Shown one piece after another: positions 8,012-17,344 of a DNA stretch of 37,810 nt. The DNA lies in assembly GCF_003253745.1 (NCBI RefSeq), contig NZ_MZXV01000044.1, positions 1 through 37,810 of the forward strand, written 5' to 3'. Under the pieces are notes generated by a model. The model was not told the origin of the DNA and ran no database searches. It was given only the letters and a program-made list of their open reading frames with translations. Both the position numbers and the translations under genes were made by a program. The stretch's first letter is position 1; each line of letters opens with the position of its first letter. The stretch is from Mesorhizobium kowhaii. Its GTDB lineage: Bacteria; Pseudomonadota; Alphaproteobacteria; Rhizobiales; Rhizobiaceae.

Positions 8012-9553
8012 TTACAGCACTTCGGCAAGGAAGTGCTTCAAGCGCGCACTTTTCGGAGTGTCGAAGATCGCAGCGGGCGTGCCGGCCTCGATGACACGGC
8101 CCTCATCCATGAAGATGACCTGATCGGCGACCTTACGGGCAAAGCCCATTTCATGGGTCACGACCACCATCGTCATGCCACGCCGGCCGAGATCCGCCAT
8201 CAAGTTGAGGACACCCTTCACCAGTTCGGGGTCAAGAGCGCTGGTCACCTCGTCGAACAAGATGACTTCCGGGTCCATTGCCAGCGCACGGGCGATTGCC
8301 ACACGCTGTTGCTGGCCACCGGATAGGCTGCCGGGACGATGGTGTTTGCGGGCGGCGAGCCCAACATCGGCAAGGCGCGACTCGGCGATGCGCTCGGCCT
8401 CCTGCACTGGGATTCCCTTGACCTTGGTCAGCGACAGCATGACGTTTTCAAGGGCTGTGTGGTCGGGAAACAGGTTGAAATGCTGGAACACCATGCCGAC
8501 ACGCCGACGCAGCTTTTCAGGCTTCATCGCCAGAGTGCTCGCGCCATCGAGCAGCACGTCGCCACCTTTCGGCTCGACCAGGCGGTTGAGGCAGCGCAAC
8601 AGGGTCGACTTACCCGAACCTGACGGGCCGATGACACAAGTGACCGTGCCAGGCTTGACCGTCAGGCTGACGCCCTTGAGGACCGCGAGATCGCCGTAGG
8701 ACATGTCGAGATTGGTGATCGCGAGACTGCCGCCCTTGAAGCGGGGAAGCGCCGAGATGTCTTCAGGGCGGGCCTCCGAAGGTGGACCGCTGATGGCGCT
8801 TTCCAGTTCGCTCACCTCGGCAAGACCGCTGGTGACGAGGCCGGCCTTTTGCTTTCCGACCCGCAGCGAGTTGTCGATGTAGTTGACCACATGGGTCAAC
8901 GGCACGGTGATGACGAGATAGAACACGCCAGCCAGAAGCAATGGCGAGAGGTTTCCTGTGACCACCGCCTGGTCCTGGCCGACGCGGAAAATCTCGCGCT
9001 CCGACGCGAGCAGGCCGAGGAAATAGACGAGGCTCGAATCCTTGACGTTGCCGATGAACTGGTTGACCAGAGCCGGCAAGACGCGACGGATGCCTTGCGG
9101 GATGACGATCAGGCGCATGCCTTGCCCGTAGCTCATGCTGAGCGCCCTGCAGGCTTCCATCTGCCCGCGCTCGACGCTCTGGATGCCCGAACGGAAGATT
9201 TCGCCGATATAGGCGCCGGCGATCAGGCTGAGGGCGAGAATGCCGAGCGGATAGGGCGAGGGTCCGAAGATTTCACGGCCTATGCGGGCGAAGCCCTGGC
9301 CGATCAGCAGAATCGTGACGATCGCCGGAAGGCCACGAAAAATATCGGTGTAGACCCGGGCCGGAATGCGCAACCAGCGCGATTGCGAGATGCCCATGAC
9401 CGCGAGGATCATGCCGAGGATAACCCCGAGCACCGTGGAAGTGGCCGCGAGGATCAAAGTGTTCTTCAATCCAATGGTGATCATGCTCGGCAGCACGTCC
9501 GCCATGGCCTGCCAGTCGAGGAAACTGCGGCGCAGGTTTTCAAGCCAGTTCAT
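8012..9553 (-). CDS. Single-chain amino acid ABC transporter permease-ATPase
   Basis: A 513-residue fusion that imports a polar amino acid or derivative. Residues 1-235 are a HisM/GlnP-type permease with about five membrane helices and the EAA-type coupling loop (residues 118-134, EIFRSGIQSVERGQMEA). After a 40-residue linker, residues 275-513 are a GlnQ/HisP-type ATPase with Walker A GPSGSGKST (309-317), signature LSGGQQQR (410-417) and Walker B ILFDEVTSALD (431-441). These halves are usually separate genes, although fused versions are known in rhizobia. I start at ATG 9553 because GGAAGGGG sits correctly in front of it; a start five codons earlier would bury that site. Its partner is the binding protein gene just upstream. 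Confidence 0.9.
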   Translation of the reverse strand: MNWLENLRRSFLDWQAMADVLPSMITIGLKNTLILAATSTVLGVILGMILAVMGISQSRWLRIPARVYTDIFRGLPAIVTILLIGQGFARIGREIFGPSPYPLGILALSLIAGAYIGEIFRSGIQSVERGQMEACRALSMSYGQGMRLIVIPQGIRRVLPALVNQFIGNVKDSSLVYFLGLLASEREIFRVGQDQAVVTGNLSPLLLAGVFYLVITVPLTHVVNYIDNSLRVGKQKAGLVTSGLAEVSELESAISGPPSEARPEDISALPRFKGGSLAITNLDMSYGDLAVLKGVSLTVKPGTVTCVIGPSGSGKSTLLRCLNRLVEPKGGDVLLDGASTLAMKPEKLRRRVGMVFQHFNLFPDHTALENVMLSLTKVKGIPVQEAERIAESRLADVGLAARKHHRPGSLSGGQQQRVAIARALAMDPEVILFDEVTSALDPELVKGVLNLMADLGRRGMTMVVVTHEMGFARKVADQVIFMDEGRVIEAGTPAAIFDTPKSARLKHFLAEVL

Positions 9554-9648
9554 TCGATCCCCTTCCATTGCGCCATTCGCGCCGCCCAGAAATCAGGCGC
9601 AACAGCATGTCTTCCAGCCGCCGGCTTCACGGCCGGCGGCTGGTGCGG

Positions 9649-10491
9649 TCACTTCTTGGGGAGATATTGGTCAGGCATCGGCGAGCCGGGGAACCACTTC
9701 TCATAAAGCGTCTTCCAGGTGCCGTCCTGCATGGCCGCATGCAGGGCCGTGTTCAGCGCATCGCGAAGCTTGTCGTTGCCCTTGCGCACGACGAAGCCCG
9801 CAGGCGCGTCGAAGGAAGGAATATTGACCGCTATCGTCAGCCCCGGATAACGCTCGCCATATTGCTTGGCGGCCTCGTAATCGAGGAAATGCGCGTCGAC
9901 GGTTCCATTGTTGAGCGCGGAAACGGCGGAGTTGTTGTCAGGGAATTTGACGAGATCCGTCCCGACAAAATTCTTCGCCGCATAGATTTCCTGCAGCGTA
10001 CCCTGCACGACGCCAAGACGCTTGCCCTTAAGCCCATCCGCCGAAGTTATCGCCTTGTCGGCGGTAAGCACCGAGAGATAGCCTGCGAGATAGCCGTCGG
10101 AAAAGTCGACTGTCTTCTTGCGCGCTTCCGTCGTGCCGATCGCCGCGACCGCCACGTCGAAGCGCTCATTGGCAACCGAAGGCATCAGCGCCGAGAACTC
10201 CTGACCGGTGAAGATCACCTGATCGGGTTTGAATCCAAGGCGGCTTGCGACGTTCCGGAAGAATTCAATGTCGAAGCCCGTGAACGTTCCATCCGCCTGA
10301 GTGAAAGCGTAGGGTTTGGCGTCTCCCATGGTACCGACGCTGATGACCTTCGCATCGATAAGGCCATAGGGATTGTCATCTGCGGCAGCAGCCCGCGAAA
10401 CCAAACCTGCTCCAATGCACACAACCATAAGAGCCATTGCGCCGGCCTTTACCGGCGACATCAACGACTTGAGAATTCCAATCCTGCTCAT
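9649..10491 (-). CDS. Amino acid ABC transporter substrate-binding protein
   Basis: A 280-residue periplasmic binding protein of solute-binding family 3. A signal peptide covers roughly residues 1-36 (ending SRAAAA). The family core follows: VGTMGDAKPYAFTQADGTFTGFDIEF with the lobe motif around residues 50-75, then TTEARKKTVDFSDGYL and the second-lobe stretch LGVVQGTLQEIYA. The ATG at 10491 has a good ribosome binding site (GGAGAGAAG). It is the first gene of a three-gene operon with the permease-ATPase and the FAD oxidoreductase. The promoter lies opposite a LacI gene and over two palindromic operators, so the operon is probably induced by its ligand. Confidence 0.9.
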   Translation of the reverse strand: MSRIGILKSLMSPVKAGAMALMVVCIGAGLVSRAAAADDNPYGLIDAKVISVGTMGDAKPYAFTQADGTFTGFDIEFFRNVASRLGFKPDQVIFTGQEFSALMPSVANERFDVAVAAIGTTEARKKTVDFSDGYLAGYLSVLTADKAITSADGLKGKRLGVVQGTLQEIYAAKNFVGTDLVKFPDNNSAVSALNNGTVDAHFLDYEAAKQYGERYPGLTIAVNIPSFDAPAGFVVRKGNDKLRDALNTALHAAMQDGTWKTLYEKWFPGSPMPDQYLPKK

Positions 10492-10630
10492 GTCTTCTCT
10501 CCACTCTGAAGGTCTGTTCTTCTTGGCACTTACGTTGAGCCCGTAATTTCACGCCTCACATCCTCCGTAGCCGCGATAGCGGTTGCACGGCAGGCAGTCA
10601 TCACGCCTCTTGGCTCGATCATTTTCTCAA

Positions 10631-10646
10631 AAGAGACCGGTCTCTT
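10631..10646. promoter_or_regulatory. Palindromic operator 1 (LacI type)
   Basis: AAGAGACCGGTCTCTT is a 16-bp perfect palindrome with the central CG typical of LacI-family operators. It lies in the divergent gap between the binding-protein gene and the LacI gene. Its centre is 21 bp, two helical turns, from operator 2. Confidence 0.8.
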
Positions 10647-10653
10647 ATTGCGT

Positions 10654-10665
10654 GAGACCGGTCTC
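10654..10665. promoter_or_regulatory. Palindromic operator 2 (LacI type)
   Basis: GAGACCGGTCTC, the 12-bp core of operator 1, is repeated exactly here. Two identical sites on the same helix face suggest cooperative binding by the regulator encoded at 10726, controlling the transport operon and perhaps its own gene. Confidence 0.8.
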
Positions 10666-10725
10666 TTTGATAATCGTTAACGCCAGATTGACCTTCCGTC
10701 AACAACTCTTGTAGTCGTTCATCCT

Positions 10726-11805
10726 ATGAAAAGAACCGCGCCCAAAACCCGGTCGATAACAGTCAGCGACGTCGCCCGCGCGGCAAACGTGTCGAAAGCG
10801 ACGGCCGCGCGCGTGCTCGGTGGATATGGCGTCGTCAGCGACACGATCCGCGCCGACGTCATGGCCGCAGCCAAGACACTGGACTACCGTCCGAACGAGC
10901 TGGCCCGCAGCATGACGACCGGTAGGTCCGGCATCATCGGGGTGGTGGTCGGCGACATCGAGAACCCATTCTTCAGCCTCGCGGTGCGCGGCATCAGCGA
11001 CGCGGCAAGGGCAGCCGGATTCAACGTCATTCTGGCCAATTCCGGCGAGCGGATCGAGATGGAAAAAGCAGCGGTGCGGCTGTTGATCGGCAAGCGCGTC
11101 GACGGGCTGATCGTCACGCCTTCGGAATCGCGTGACATCTCGCACTTGCGCGACATCCATCGTTCAGGCCGCCCGCTTGCCCTGCTTGACCGGGCGCTGC
11201 CCGATCTGGATGTCGATACGGTCACGGTCGACGATCGCTGCATCGCCATGCAAGCGACCCGCATCCTTGCGGATGCCGGCCACCGCAATATCGCCTATGT
11301 CACCGCGGTCGACGCCGAGGGGCATGAATACCGCGATCTCGGGCAAATCTACACCTCGTCGGTTCGCGAGCGTATCGACGGTTTCCTCACCGTGTGCCGA
11401 GACGCCGGAATTGATCGGCCAGAGCGCTATGTTCGCCTTGGTGCAACAAGCCCCGACCAAACGCGCAGGGTCGCCGACAAGCTGTTGTCCGGGCCCGATC
11501 GGCCGACGGCGATCCTTGCCTCCGACAGCCTCATAGCGCTGGAGATATTCAGGGTCATCCGACAGCGCGGCCTCCGGGTTCCCGAGGATATTTCGCTGAT
11601 CACCTTCCATGATGCGGACTGGACGAGCGTCACAACCCCGCCCATCACCGTCGTCGATCAGCCCGTCTACGCGCTTGGAAAAAGCGTCGCGGAACTGCTC
11701 ATTCGTCGCCTGAAGGGCGAAACAAGACCGCCCGAAAGGCTCATTCTGCCGACCGCGATCATTGAGCGCGGATCCGTTGGCCCGCCCTCAAACAGAAAGC
11801 CGTAG
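10726..11805 (+). CDS. LacI-family transcriptional regulator of the amino-acid transport operon
   Basis: A 359-residue repressor-type protein. The N-terminal helix-turn-helix (residues 11-38, ITVSDVARAANVSKATAARVL) is followed by the hinge helix region (RPNELARSMTTGRS) and a periplasmic-binding-like sensor domain (residues 65-340) with the usual IGVVVGDIENPFF start and DSLIALEIF in the second half. It is divergent from the transporter/oxidase operon, with the twin GAGACCGGTCTC operators in the 234-bp gap, so local control is the simplest reading. The effector is presumably the transported compound or its breakdown product. No clear ribosome binding site precedes the ATG. It is convergent with the Amadori operon downstream. 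Confidence 0.9.
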   Translation: MKRTAPKTRSITVSDVARAANVSKATAARVLGGYGVVSDTIRADVMAAAKTLDYRPNELARSMTTGRSGIIGVVVGDIENPFFSLAVRGISDAARAAGFNVILANSGERIEMEKAAVRLLIGKRVDGLIVTPSESRDISHLRDIHRSGRPLALLDRALPDLDVDTVTVDDRCIAMQATRILADAGHRNIAYVTAVDAEGHEYRDLGQIYTSSVRERIDGFLTVCRDAGIDRPERYVRLGATSPDQTRRVADKLLSGPDRPTAILASDSLIALEIFRVIRQRGLRVPEDISLITFHDADWTSVTTPPITVVDQPVYALGKSVAELLIRRLKGETRPPERLILPTAIIERGSVGPPSNRKP

Positions 11806-12013
11806 ATGCCTACGTCAAGCGGGGGTGCGGCATCCAAATTGAAATGTCCGAACCCAAGGGAAAAGTCGAAGCGCGGCGTTTGAAGGCTGACGCGAATCGA
11901 TGCGCCTGACGGCCACGGACCTTGCCGATGTCAAAAGGTAGCGGTCAGCGCCGCGTGCAATTCGGCACGTCCCGTCTCTGGCGACAGGCAGGTCCCGTTT
12001 ATCCGTGGGCGGC

Positions 12014-13105
<1,092 letters not shown>

Positions 13106-13146
13106 TGTGCTCTCCTCGATTGCATGACGCTGGGCAAGATGCTCGC

Positions 13147-14565
13147 CTATTTCTTGCGGCGGCCAGGCTTCAGCCCGGCCAGCAGATTGGTGATCCTGTC
13201 CGCCTTCCGGTTGCGGATCTCGGCTTCGTTCTTGCCGCGCACCGCGCTGCGGACGAGCTTGGCGCCGAGGTAGCGGAACGGCTCTGGCGGCAGCGACATG
13301 CGCCGCGCGATGCCGACCAGGCCACTGGCGCTCCAGCGATCCTTGCGCTCCAGGACAAGGCTGGCCAGGATGCGTCCGGCAATCGGCGTCTGCGCAATGC
13401 CGGTTCCGTTGAAGCCCATGCCGTAGAAGATGTTGGGATGGCCGCGTAGGTGATCGAAGACGGGAACGTGTTCGGGCACGCAATCGATGGGGCCTGCCCA
13501 GTCATACTCGACCGGCACGCCACGCAGCGCCGGATAGACCCGATGCAACTCCCGCACATTGTCGCGGCCATGCTCCGGACTGCGATTAAAGTTGGCGCCG
13601 AAATTCCCGCTGAAGGCCACATTGCCGCTGCCGCGACCGAAGACCACCCTGCCCGTGGTGGTGCGCTGATAATAGAGCACCTGGTTCTGGGAATCGCAGA
13701 TCGAGGCGCCATCGCGCCAGCCAATGCTGTCGAGCAGGTCCGGCACGGCGGCAGTGGCGATTACCTGGCTGTCGACGACATAGAGATGGCGGCGCAGTTC
13801 CGGCAGGGCCGAGAGCCAAGCATTCGCGGCAAGCACGACCTTCTCGGCCTGCACTATGCCTTGCGCCGTGCACACCTTGCATGTCCTGCCGGGTTCGATA
13901 TCGAGGACCGGGCTGCGCTCATGGATGATCACGCCACGCGCCAATGCCAGGTTGCGCAATCCGATCGCCAGCTTGGCCGGATGGACCGTACCGGCATTCG
14001 TCTCGACGACGCCGACATAGGATGCGGATGAACCGGTGCGGCGTTCGATGTCGTCGGCCGTCAGCGGCTTGAAACGGTTCTCTCCAACCGCCGCCGTCAT
14101 GGCAACGGCGTGCTCCCATGCGCCTTCCTGGGCAATCGAGCTCGCGGTCCACAGCCATCCGTCCAGCCGCAGATCCATGTCGATCGTGCCGTTTTGCTGC
14201 AGCGCCTTCAACTCCGCAATCGACGCCACCGTGTCGGCACAGAGTTGTCGCGCCTCTTCGAGGCCGACGACCCTGCTGATCTGGTCGAGCTCGGCGAACC
14301 ACGAGTGGACCTGACCACCATTGCGCCCCGAGGCACCTGAACCACAGAGGTCCGCTTCAAGCACAATGACCCGCGTTTCGGGAGCAAGCTCGCGGATACG
14401 CAGTGCCGTCCACAGGCCGGTGTAGCCGCCACCGACGATTACCGCATCGGCGCGCTCATTGCCCTGCAATGGCTCAGTCACCGCGCCGGCGCCGATATCC
14501 TGCAGCCAGAACGACCGGTCGGAAGGAAGCGCTACTGCCGGCTGTCGCAAACGAAGTGTCGTCAC
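13147..14565 (-). CDS. OrdL/PuuB-like FAD-dependent oxidoreductase in the Amadori operon
   Basis: A 472-residue member of the DAO superfamily resembling gamma-glutamylputrescine oxidase and OrdL. The N-terminal SFWLQDIG is followed by the FAD-binding motif AVIVGGGYTGLWTA (residues 41-54) and GSGASGRNGGQVHSW (75-89), both typical of the group. The C-terminal region holds FYGMGFNGTGIAQTPIAGRIL, the second flavin contact. The GTG start at 14565 lies 2 bp after the kinase stop, with AGGGAG in front, so the two genes are translationally coupled. Such enzymes oxidise amines or secondary amino acids. In this operon it may act on the Amadori compound, on the amino acid or amine released by the deglycase, or on a variant substrate. 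Which one is not readable from sequence. Confidence 0.8.
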   Translation of the reverse strand: MTTLRLRQPAVALPSDRSFWLQDIGAGAVTEPLQGNERADAVIVGGGYTGLWTALRIRELAPETRVIVLEADLCGSGASGRNGGQVHSWFAELDQISRVVGLEEARQLCADTVASIAELKALQQNGTIDMDLRLDGWLWTASSIAQEGAWEHAVAMTAAVGENRFKPLTADDIERRTGSSASYVGVVETNAGTVHPAKLAIGLRNLALARGVIIHERSPVLDIEPGRTCKVCTAQGIVQAEKVVLAANAWLSALPELRRHLYVVDSQVIATAAVPDLLDSIGWRDGASICDSQNQVLYYQRTTTGRVVFGRGSGNVAFSGNFGANFNRSPEHGRDNVRELHRVYPALRGVPVEYDWAGPIDCVPEHVPVFDHLRGHPNIFYGMGFNGTGIAQTPIAGRILASLVLERKDRWSASGLVGIARRMSLPPEPFRYLGAKLVRSAVRGKNEAEIRNRKADRITNLLAGLKPGRRKK

Positions 14566-14567
14566 GG

Positions 14568-15425
14568 TCAGGCTCCCTGCGCGCCGGTGGTGAAGCTGGC
14601 GTATTTGGCCGGCAGCCATTCTGGTATGGGACGTGGCTTCTGGGGAAATCCGCCGAGATGAATACAGGTCTGCGCCGCCGCCACTGAAGCCATGTGCAGC
14701 GCTTCGGCTGCCCCCCGGCCTTCGAAGCGGAGCGCGGTCAGGAATGTGGCGATGAAACTGTCGCCGGCACCGCATGTGTCGACCACGTCGACCGGTGTGG
14801 CCGGCGCATGCACGACGCCCTTGCCGTCGTCGAAATAGGAGCCGCGGCGTCCGCAGGTGACGACAACCTGCCGCGCACCGGCGGCCCTGAGTGCGGTGAG
14901 CAACGGCTCGACCGGCTTATCGACCTCGTCGGGTCCAGAGGCAAACAGCAGTGGCACACCGTCGAGCGGCAGCGCCAGATGCGCCGTCGATACGTCGATG
15001 CTGAACGGCACATGGTCTGCCACCAATCGTCGGACAAGGTCCTTGTTGGCGTTGGTGCCGAGATGCGCCCAGTCGGCTCTGGCGAGGGCCGCATAATGCT
15101 CCGGCGCCGGCATGTAGTTTTCACCGACCCCGAAAGATTCGTGCAGGAACTTGCGCTCACCGGATTCATCACGGAGCAAGGTGACGGCAGTGTCGCCGGG
15201 GCGCCGTTCGACATCGTCTGGCGACAGGCCGACACCTGCCAGTTCGGCAAGCACCACGTCACCCTCGGGGTCCTCGCCGACGGCGCCGAAATAGCGTGCC
15301 GTCCAGCCGTTGCGCCGCCACTGCGCTGCAACATTCAGCGCGTTGCCACCGACGGTGAGCAGGCCGCTGGTGAGATAGGTGTCGAGGCAATTGTCCCCAA
15401 CGGCGACGAGCTTTGGCTGCGTCAT
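14568..15425 (-). CDS. frlD: Fructosamine (fructoselysine-type) 6-kinase, PfkB family
   Basis: A 285-residue ribokinase-family enzyme expected to phosphorylate an imported fructosyl-amino acid at sugar C6. Like FrlD of E. coli it starts VGDNCLDTY and has GGNALNVA (27-34) for sugar binding, FASGPDE (161-167), the catalytic DTCGAGDSF (216-224, with Asp222 as the base by family analogy) and a terminal AAQTCIHLGGF close to the FrlD ending. I start at ATG 15425; upstream codons in the same frame have no family similarity. The next gene starts 2 bp after its stop. Its presence together with an FrlB-like deglycase is the strongest evidence for the pathway. The exact amino acid partner (Lys, Gln, Asn or other) cannot be told. 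Confidence 0.85.
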   Translation of the reverse strand: MTQPKLVAVGDNCLDTYLTSGLLTVGGNALNVAAQWRRNGWTARYFGAVGEDPEGDVVLAELAGVGLSPDDVERRPGDTAVTLLRDESGERKFLHESFGVGENYMPAPEHYAALARADWAHLGTNANKDLVRRLVADHVPFSIDVSTAHLALPLDGVPLLFASGPDEVDKPVEPLLTALRAAGARQVVVTCGRRGSYFDDGKGVVHAPATPVDVVDTCGAGDSFIATFLTALRFEGRGAAEALHMASVAAAQTCIHLGGFPQKPRPIPEWLPAKYASFTTGAQGA

Positions 15426-15516
15426 GCCGGCACCCGGAAGGTCGGAAGGCAAATGTCGGCTCCGATCAGCTGATGGAAAGCGAGCTGCGGCATGAAGGGG
15501 TCCTTTCAGGGAATGG

Positions 15517-16377
15517 CTACTTGCCGATGCCTTCGGACAGGCCACGAATGAAGTAGCGCTGCGCGGCAAAGAACACGATCACGATGGGCAAGGCCGAGAT
15601 CGTCATGGCGGCGAAGACAACGGCATAGTTGGTCCCGTGCGTTGCCATGATCGAGGTGAGGCCAACCGGCAGCGTCTGCACATCGCTGCCACTCGTGAAG
15701 ATCATGGCGAACAGATATTCGTTCCAGGCGAACAGAACATGCAGGATGACGCATGAGATGATGATCGGCCGGCACAGCGGCAGGGTGATGCGCCAGAATA
15801 TCTGGCCTTCGCTGGCGCCGTCCATCGTCGCCGCCTCGTCGATATCTCCAGGCAGATCCAGCATGTAGGCGCGGATCAGGAAGGTGGTGAACGGTACCCG
15901 GAACGCCGTGTACAGAATGATCAGTGCCCAGTAGGTGTTGTAGAGGCCAAGCGCCTGCAGCATCTTCACCAGCGGAATGATCGCCACGGTGGGGCTCAGC
16001 ATCAGCCCGCCCAGCACGATAGCGATGACCAGCGGCTTTGCCGGCATCCTGGTCCGGGTCAGGCCGAAGGCGGTCCAGGCGCTGATGAGCACCGTGCATA
16101 TGGCGGAGGCCACGGTCACCAGGACGGAGACCGTCACATAGCCGCGAACGCCCTGATTCCACGCCTGGACATAATTGTTCCATGACCAATGGACAGGCAG
16201 GGCGAAGGGATCGCCGAAGATCTGCGCATTGTCCTTGAAGCCGCTGAGCGCCATCCAGATCAGCGGATAGATGACGACGACGCCGAGGCAGACGAGGAAC
16301 GAATAGAGGAATGTCCTGGCGATGACCGACCACACATTCACATGCCGGGCCCGCCCGGCCGCAACGGTCGCGCTCAT
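15517..16377 (-). CDS. Sugar ABC transporter permease 2 (MalG type)
   Basis: A 286-residue inner-membrane permease with about six helices, first near residues 20-42. The EAA coupling motif is DEAATMDGASEGQIFWRITLPL (about 185-206), which docks to the ATPase. The C-terminal stretch ends in an aromatic-rich helix and RYFIRGLSEGIGK, typical of CUT1 MalG-type subunits. The ATG at 16377 overlaps the stop of the preceding permease by four bases (ATGA), so the pair is translationally coupled. It works with the permease at 16374-17336, the binding protein at 17345 and the ATPase at 12014. The 91-nt gap to the kinase gene is the longest in this part of the operon. Confidence 0.92.
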   Translation of the reverse strand: MSATVAAGRARHVNVWSVIARTFLYSFLVCLGVVVIYPLIWMALSGFKDNAQIFGDPFALPVHWSWNNYVQAWNQGVRGYVTVSVLVTVASAICTVLISAWTAFGLTRTRMPAKPLVIAIVLGGLMLSPTVAIIPLVKMLQALGLYNTYWALIILYTAFRVPFTTFLIRAYMLDLPGDIDEAATMDGASEGQIFWRITLPLCRPIIISCVILHVLFAWNEYLFAMIFTSGSDVQTLPVGLTSIMATHGTNYAVVFAAMTISALPIVIVFFAAQRYFIRGLSEGIGK

Positions 16378-17336
16378 AGCTGCACCCGGCGACGCTTGGT
16401 GTACCAGAGCTGTGCCGCGCCGGTAAGCATGGTTAGAACGAAGATGACGGCGGCGATCGCGGAGCCATAGCCGAAATTGTCCTCGATGAAGGCCTTCTGG
16501 TAGAGCCATGTGCCAAGGACCTGGCTGCTGTTGTTAGGCCCGCCCGCGGTCATGACCATGACCTCGTTGAACACCTGGAACGCGCCGGTGATGGTGACGA
16601 TGATCATCAGCCCAGTCATTTCCCGCGTCAGCGGAAAGGTGATGCTCCACAGGCGGCGGAGCGGACCGGCTCCGTCCATCGTGGCGGCGTCGTAGAGGTC
16701 GCGCGGGATTTTCTGAATGGCGATGGCAAACAGCAGCGTCGAGTAGCCAAAACCCTGCCATTGGCTCATGGCAATGATGGCGTAGATGGCCGTGTGCTCG
16801 TTGCCGAGCCAGGGCAGGACGAGCTGGCTGAGACCAACGCGGCTGAGCGCCGCATCCAGCAAGCCGATCTGCGGCTGGTAGATGAAGTAGAACAGCAGGC
16901 CGGTCACTGTGATCGAGATGGCGGAAGGCACGAAATAGATGGCGCGCCACAAGCGGCGCCAACGCTCGCTCCTCAGATCCTCGATGATGGCCGCCAGCAG
17001 AAACGCGCCGAAGACCTGAAAGACGATGGAGATGATGGCGTAAAGGCAGTTGTTCCAGAGCGCGAGGAGCACGACTGGGTCATGCAGAAGCCGGTCGTAG
17101 TTGGCGAGGCCGACATTGGTGACCTCGCCGGTATAGATATCCTGGTCGGTGGTGCTGACGATGAAGTTGTCGACGATCGGATAGTAGACGAACCAGCCGA
17201 TGAGGATCAGCGCGATCGCGGCCCATCGGAACGACAACAGATTGCCGAAGCGGGTCCGTAAGCTTTTTGGCCTTTGCGGCCTGGCGGCGCCGCGTACCGC
17301 GGCGCCGCTTTCCATTGTGTCCGATGTCCTGACCAT
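16374..17336 (-). CDS. Sugar ABC transporter permease 1 (MalF type)
   Basis: A 320-residue membrane subunit of the CUT1 importer. A basic cytoplasmic leader of about 35 residues precedes six predicted helices (first about 38-56). The EAA motif reads YDAATMDGAGPLRRLWSITFPL. It begins 8 nt after the binding-protein stop and overlaps the next permease by ATGA. The open reading frame begins at ATG 17336; a second ATG seven codons later is possible. Substrate choice is set mainly by the binding protein; from operon context it should be an Amadori compound rather than a plain sugar. Confidence 0.92.
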   Translation of the reverse strand: MVRTSDTMESGAAVRGAARPQRPKSLRTRFGNLLSFRWAAIALILIGWFVYYPIVDNFIVSTTDQDIYTGEVTNVGLANYDRLLHDPVVLLALWNNCLYAIISIVFQVFGAFLLAAIIEDLRSERWRRLWRAIYFVPSAISITVTGLLFYFIYQPQIGLLDAALSRVGLSQLVLPWLGNEHTAIYAIIAMSQWQGFGYSTLLFAIAIQKIPRDLYDAATMDGAGPLRRLWSITFPLTREMTGLMIIVTITGAFQVFNEVMVMTAGGPNNSSQVLGTWLYQKAFIEDNFGYGSAIAAVIFVLTMLTGAAQLWYTKRRRVQL

Positions 17337-17344
17337 TGTCTGCT

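Noticed and set aside
8849..9827. Long plus-strand frames over the permease-ATPase gene
   Set aside because: They are antisense to a well-identified gene and have the Arg/Asp/His-rich composition of shadow frames.
13106..13483. N-terminal extension of the ATPase frame (about 126 codons)
   Set aside because: It is Arg/His-rich, overlaps the oxidase gene and has no family similarity. The true start is ATG 13105 with its ribosome binding site.
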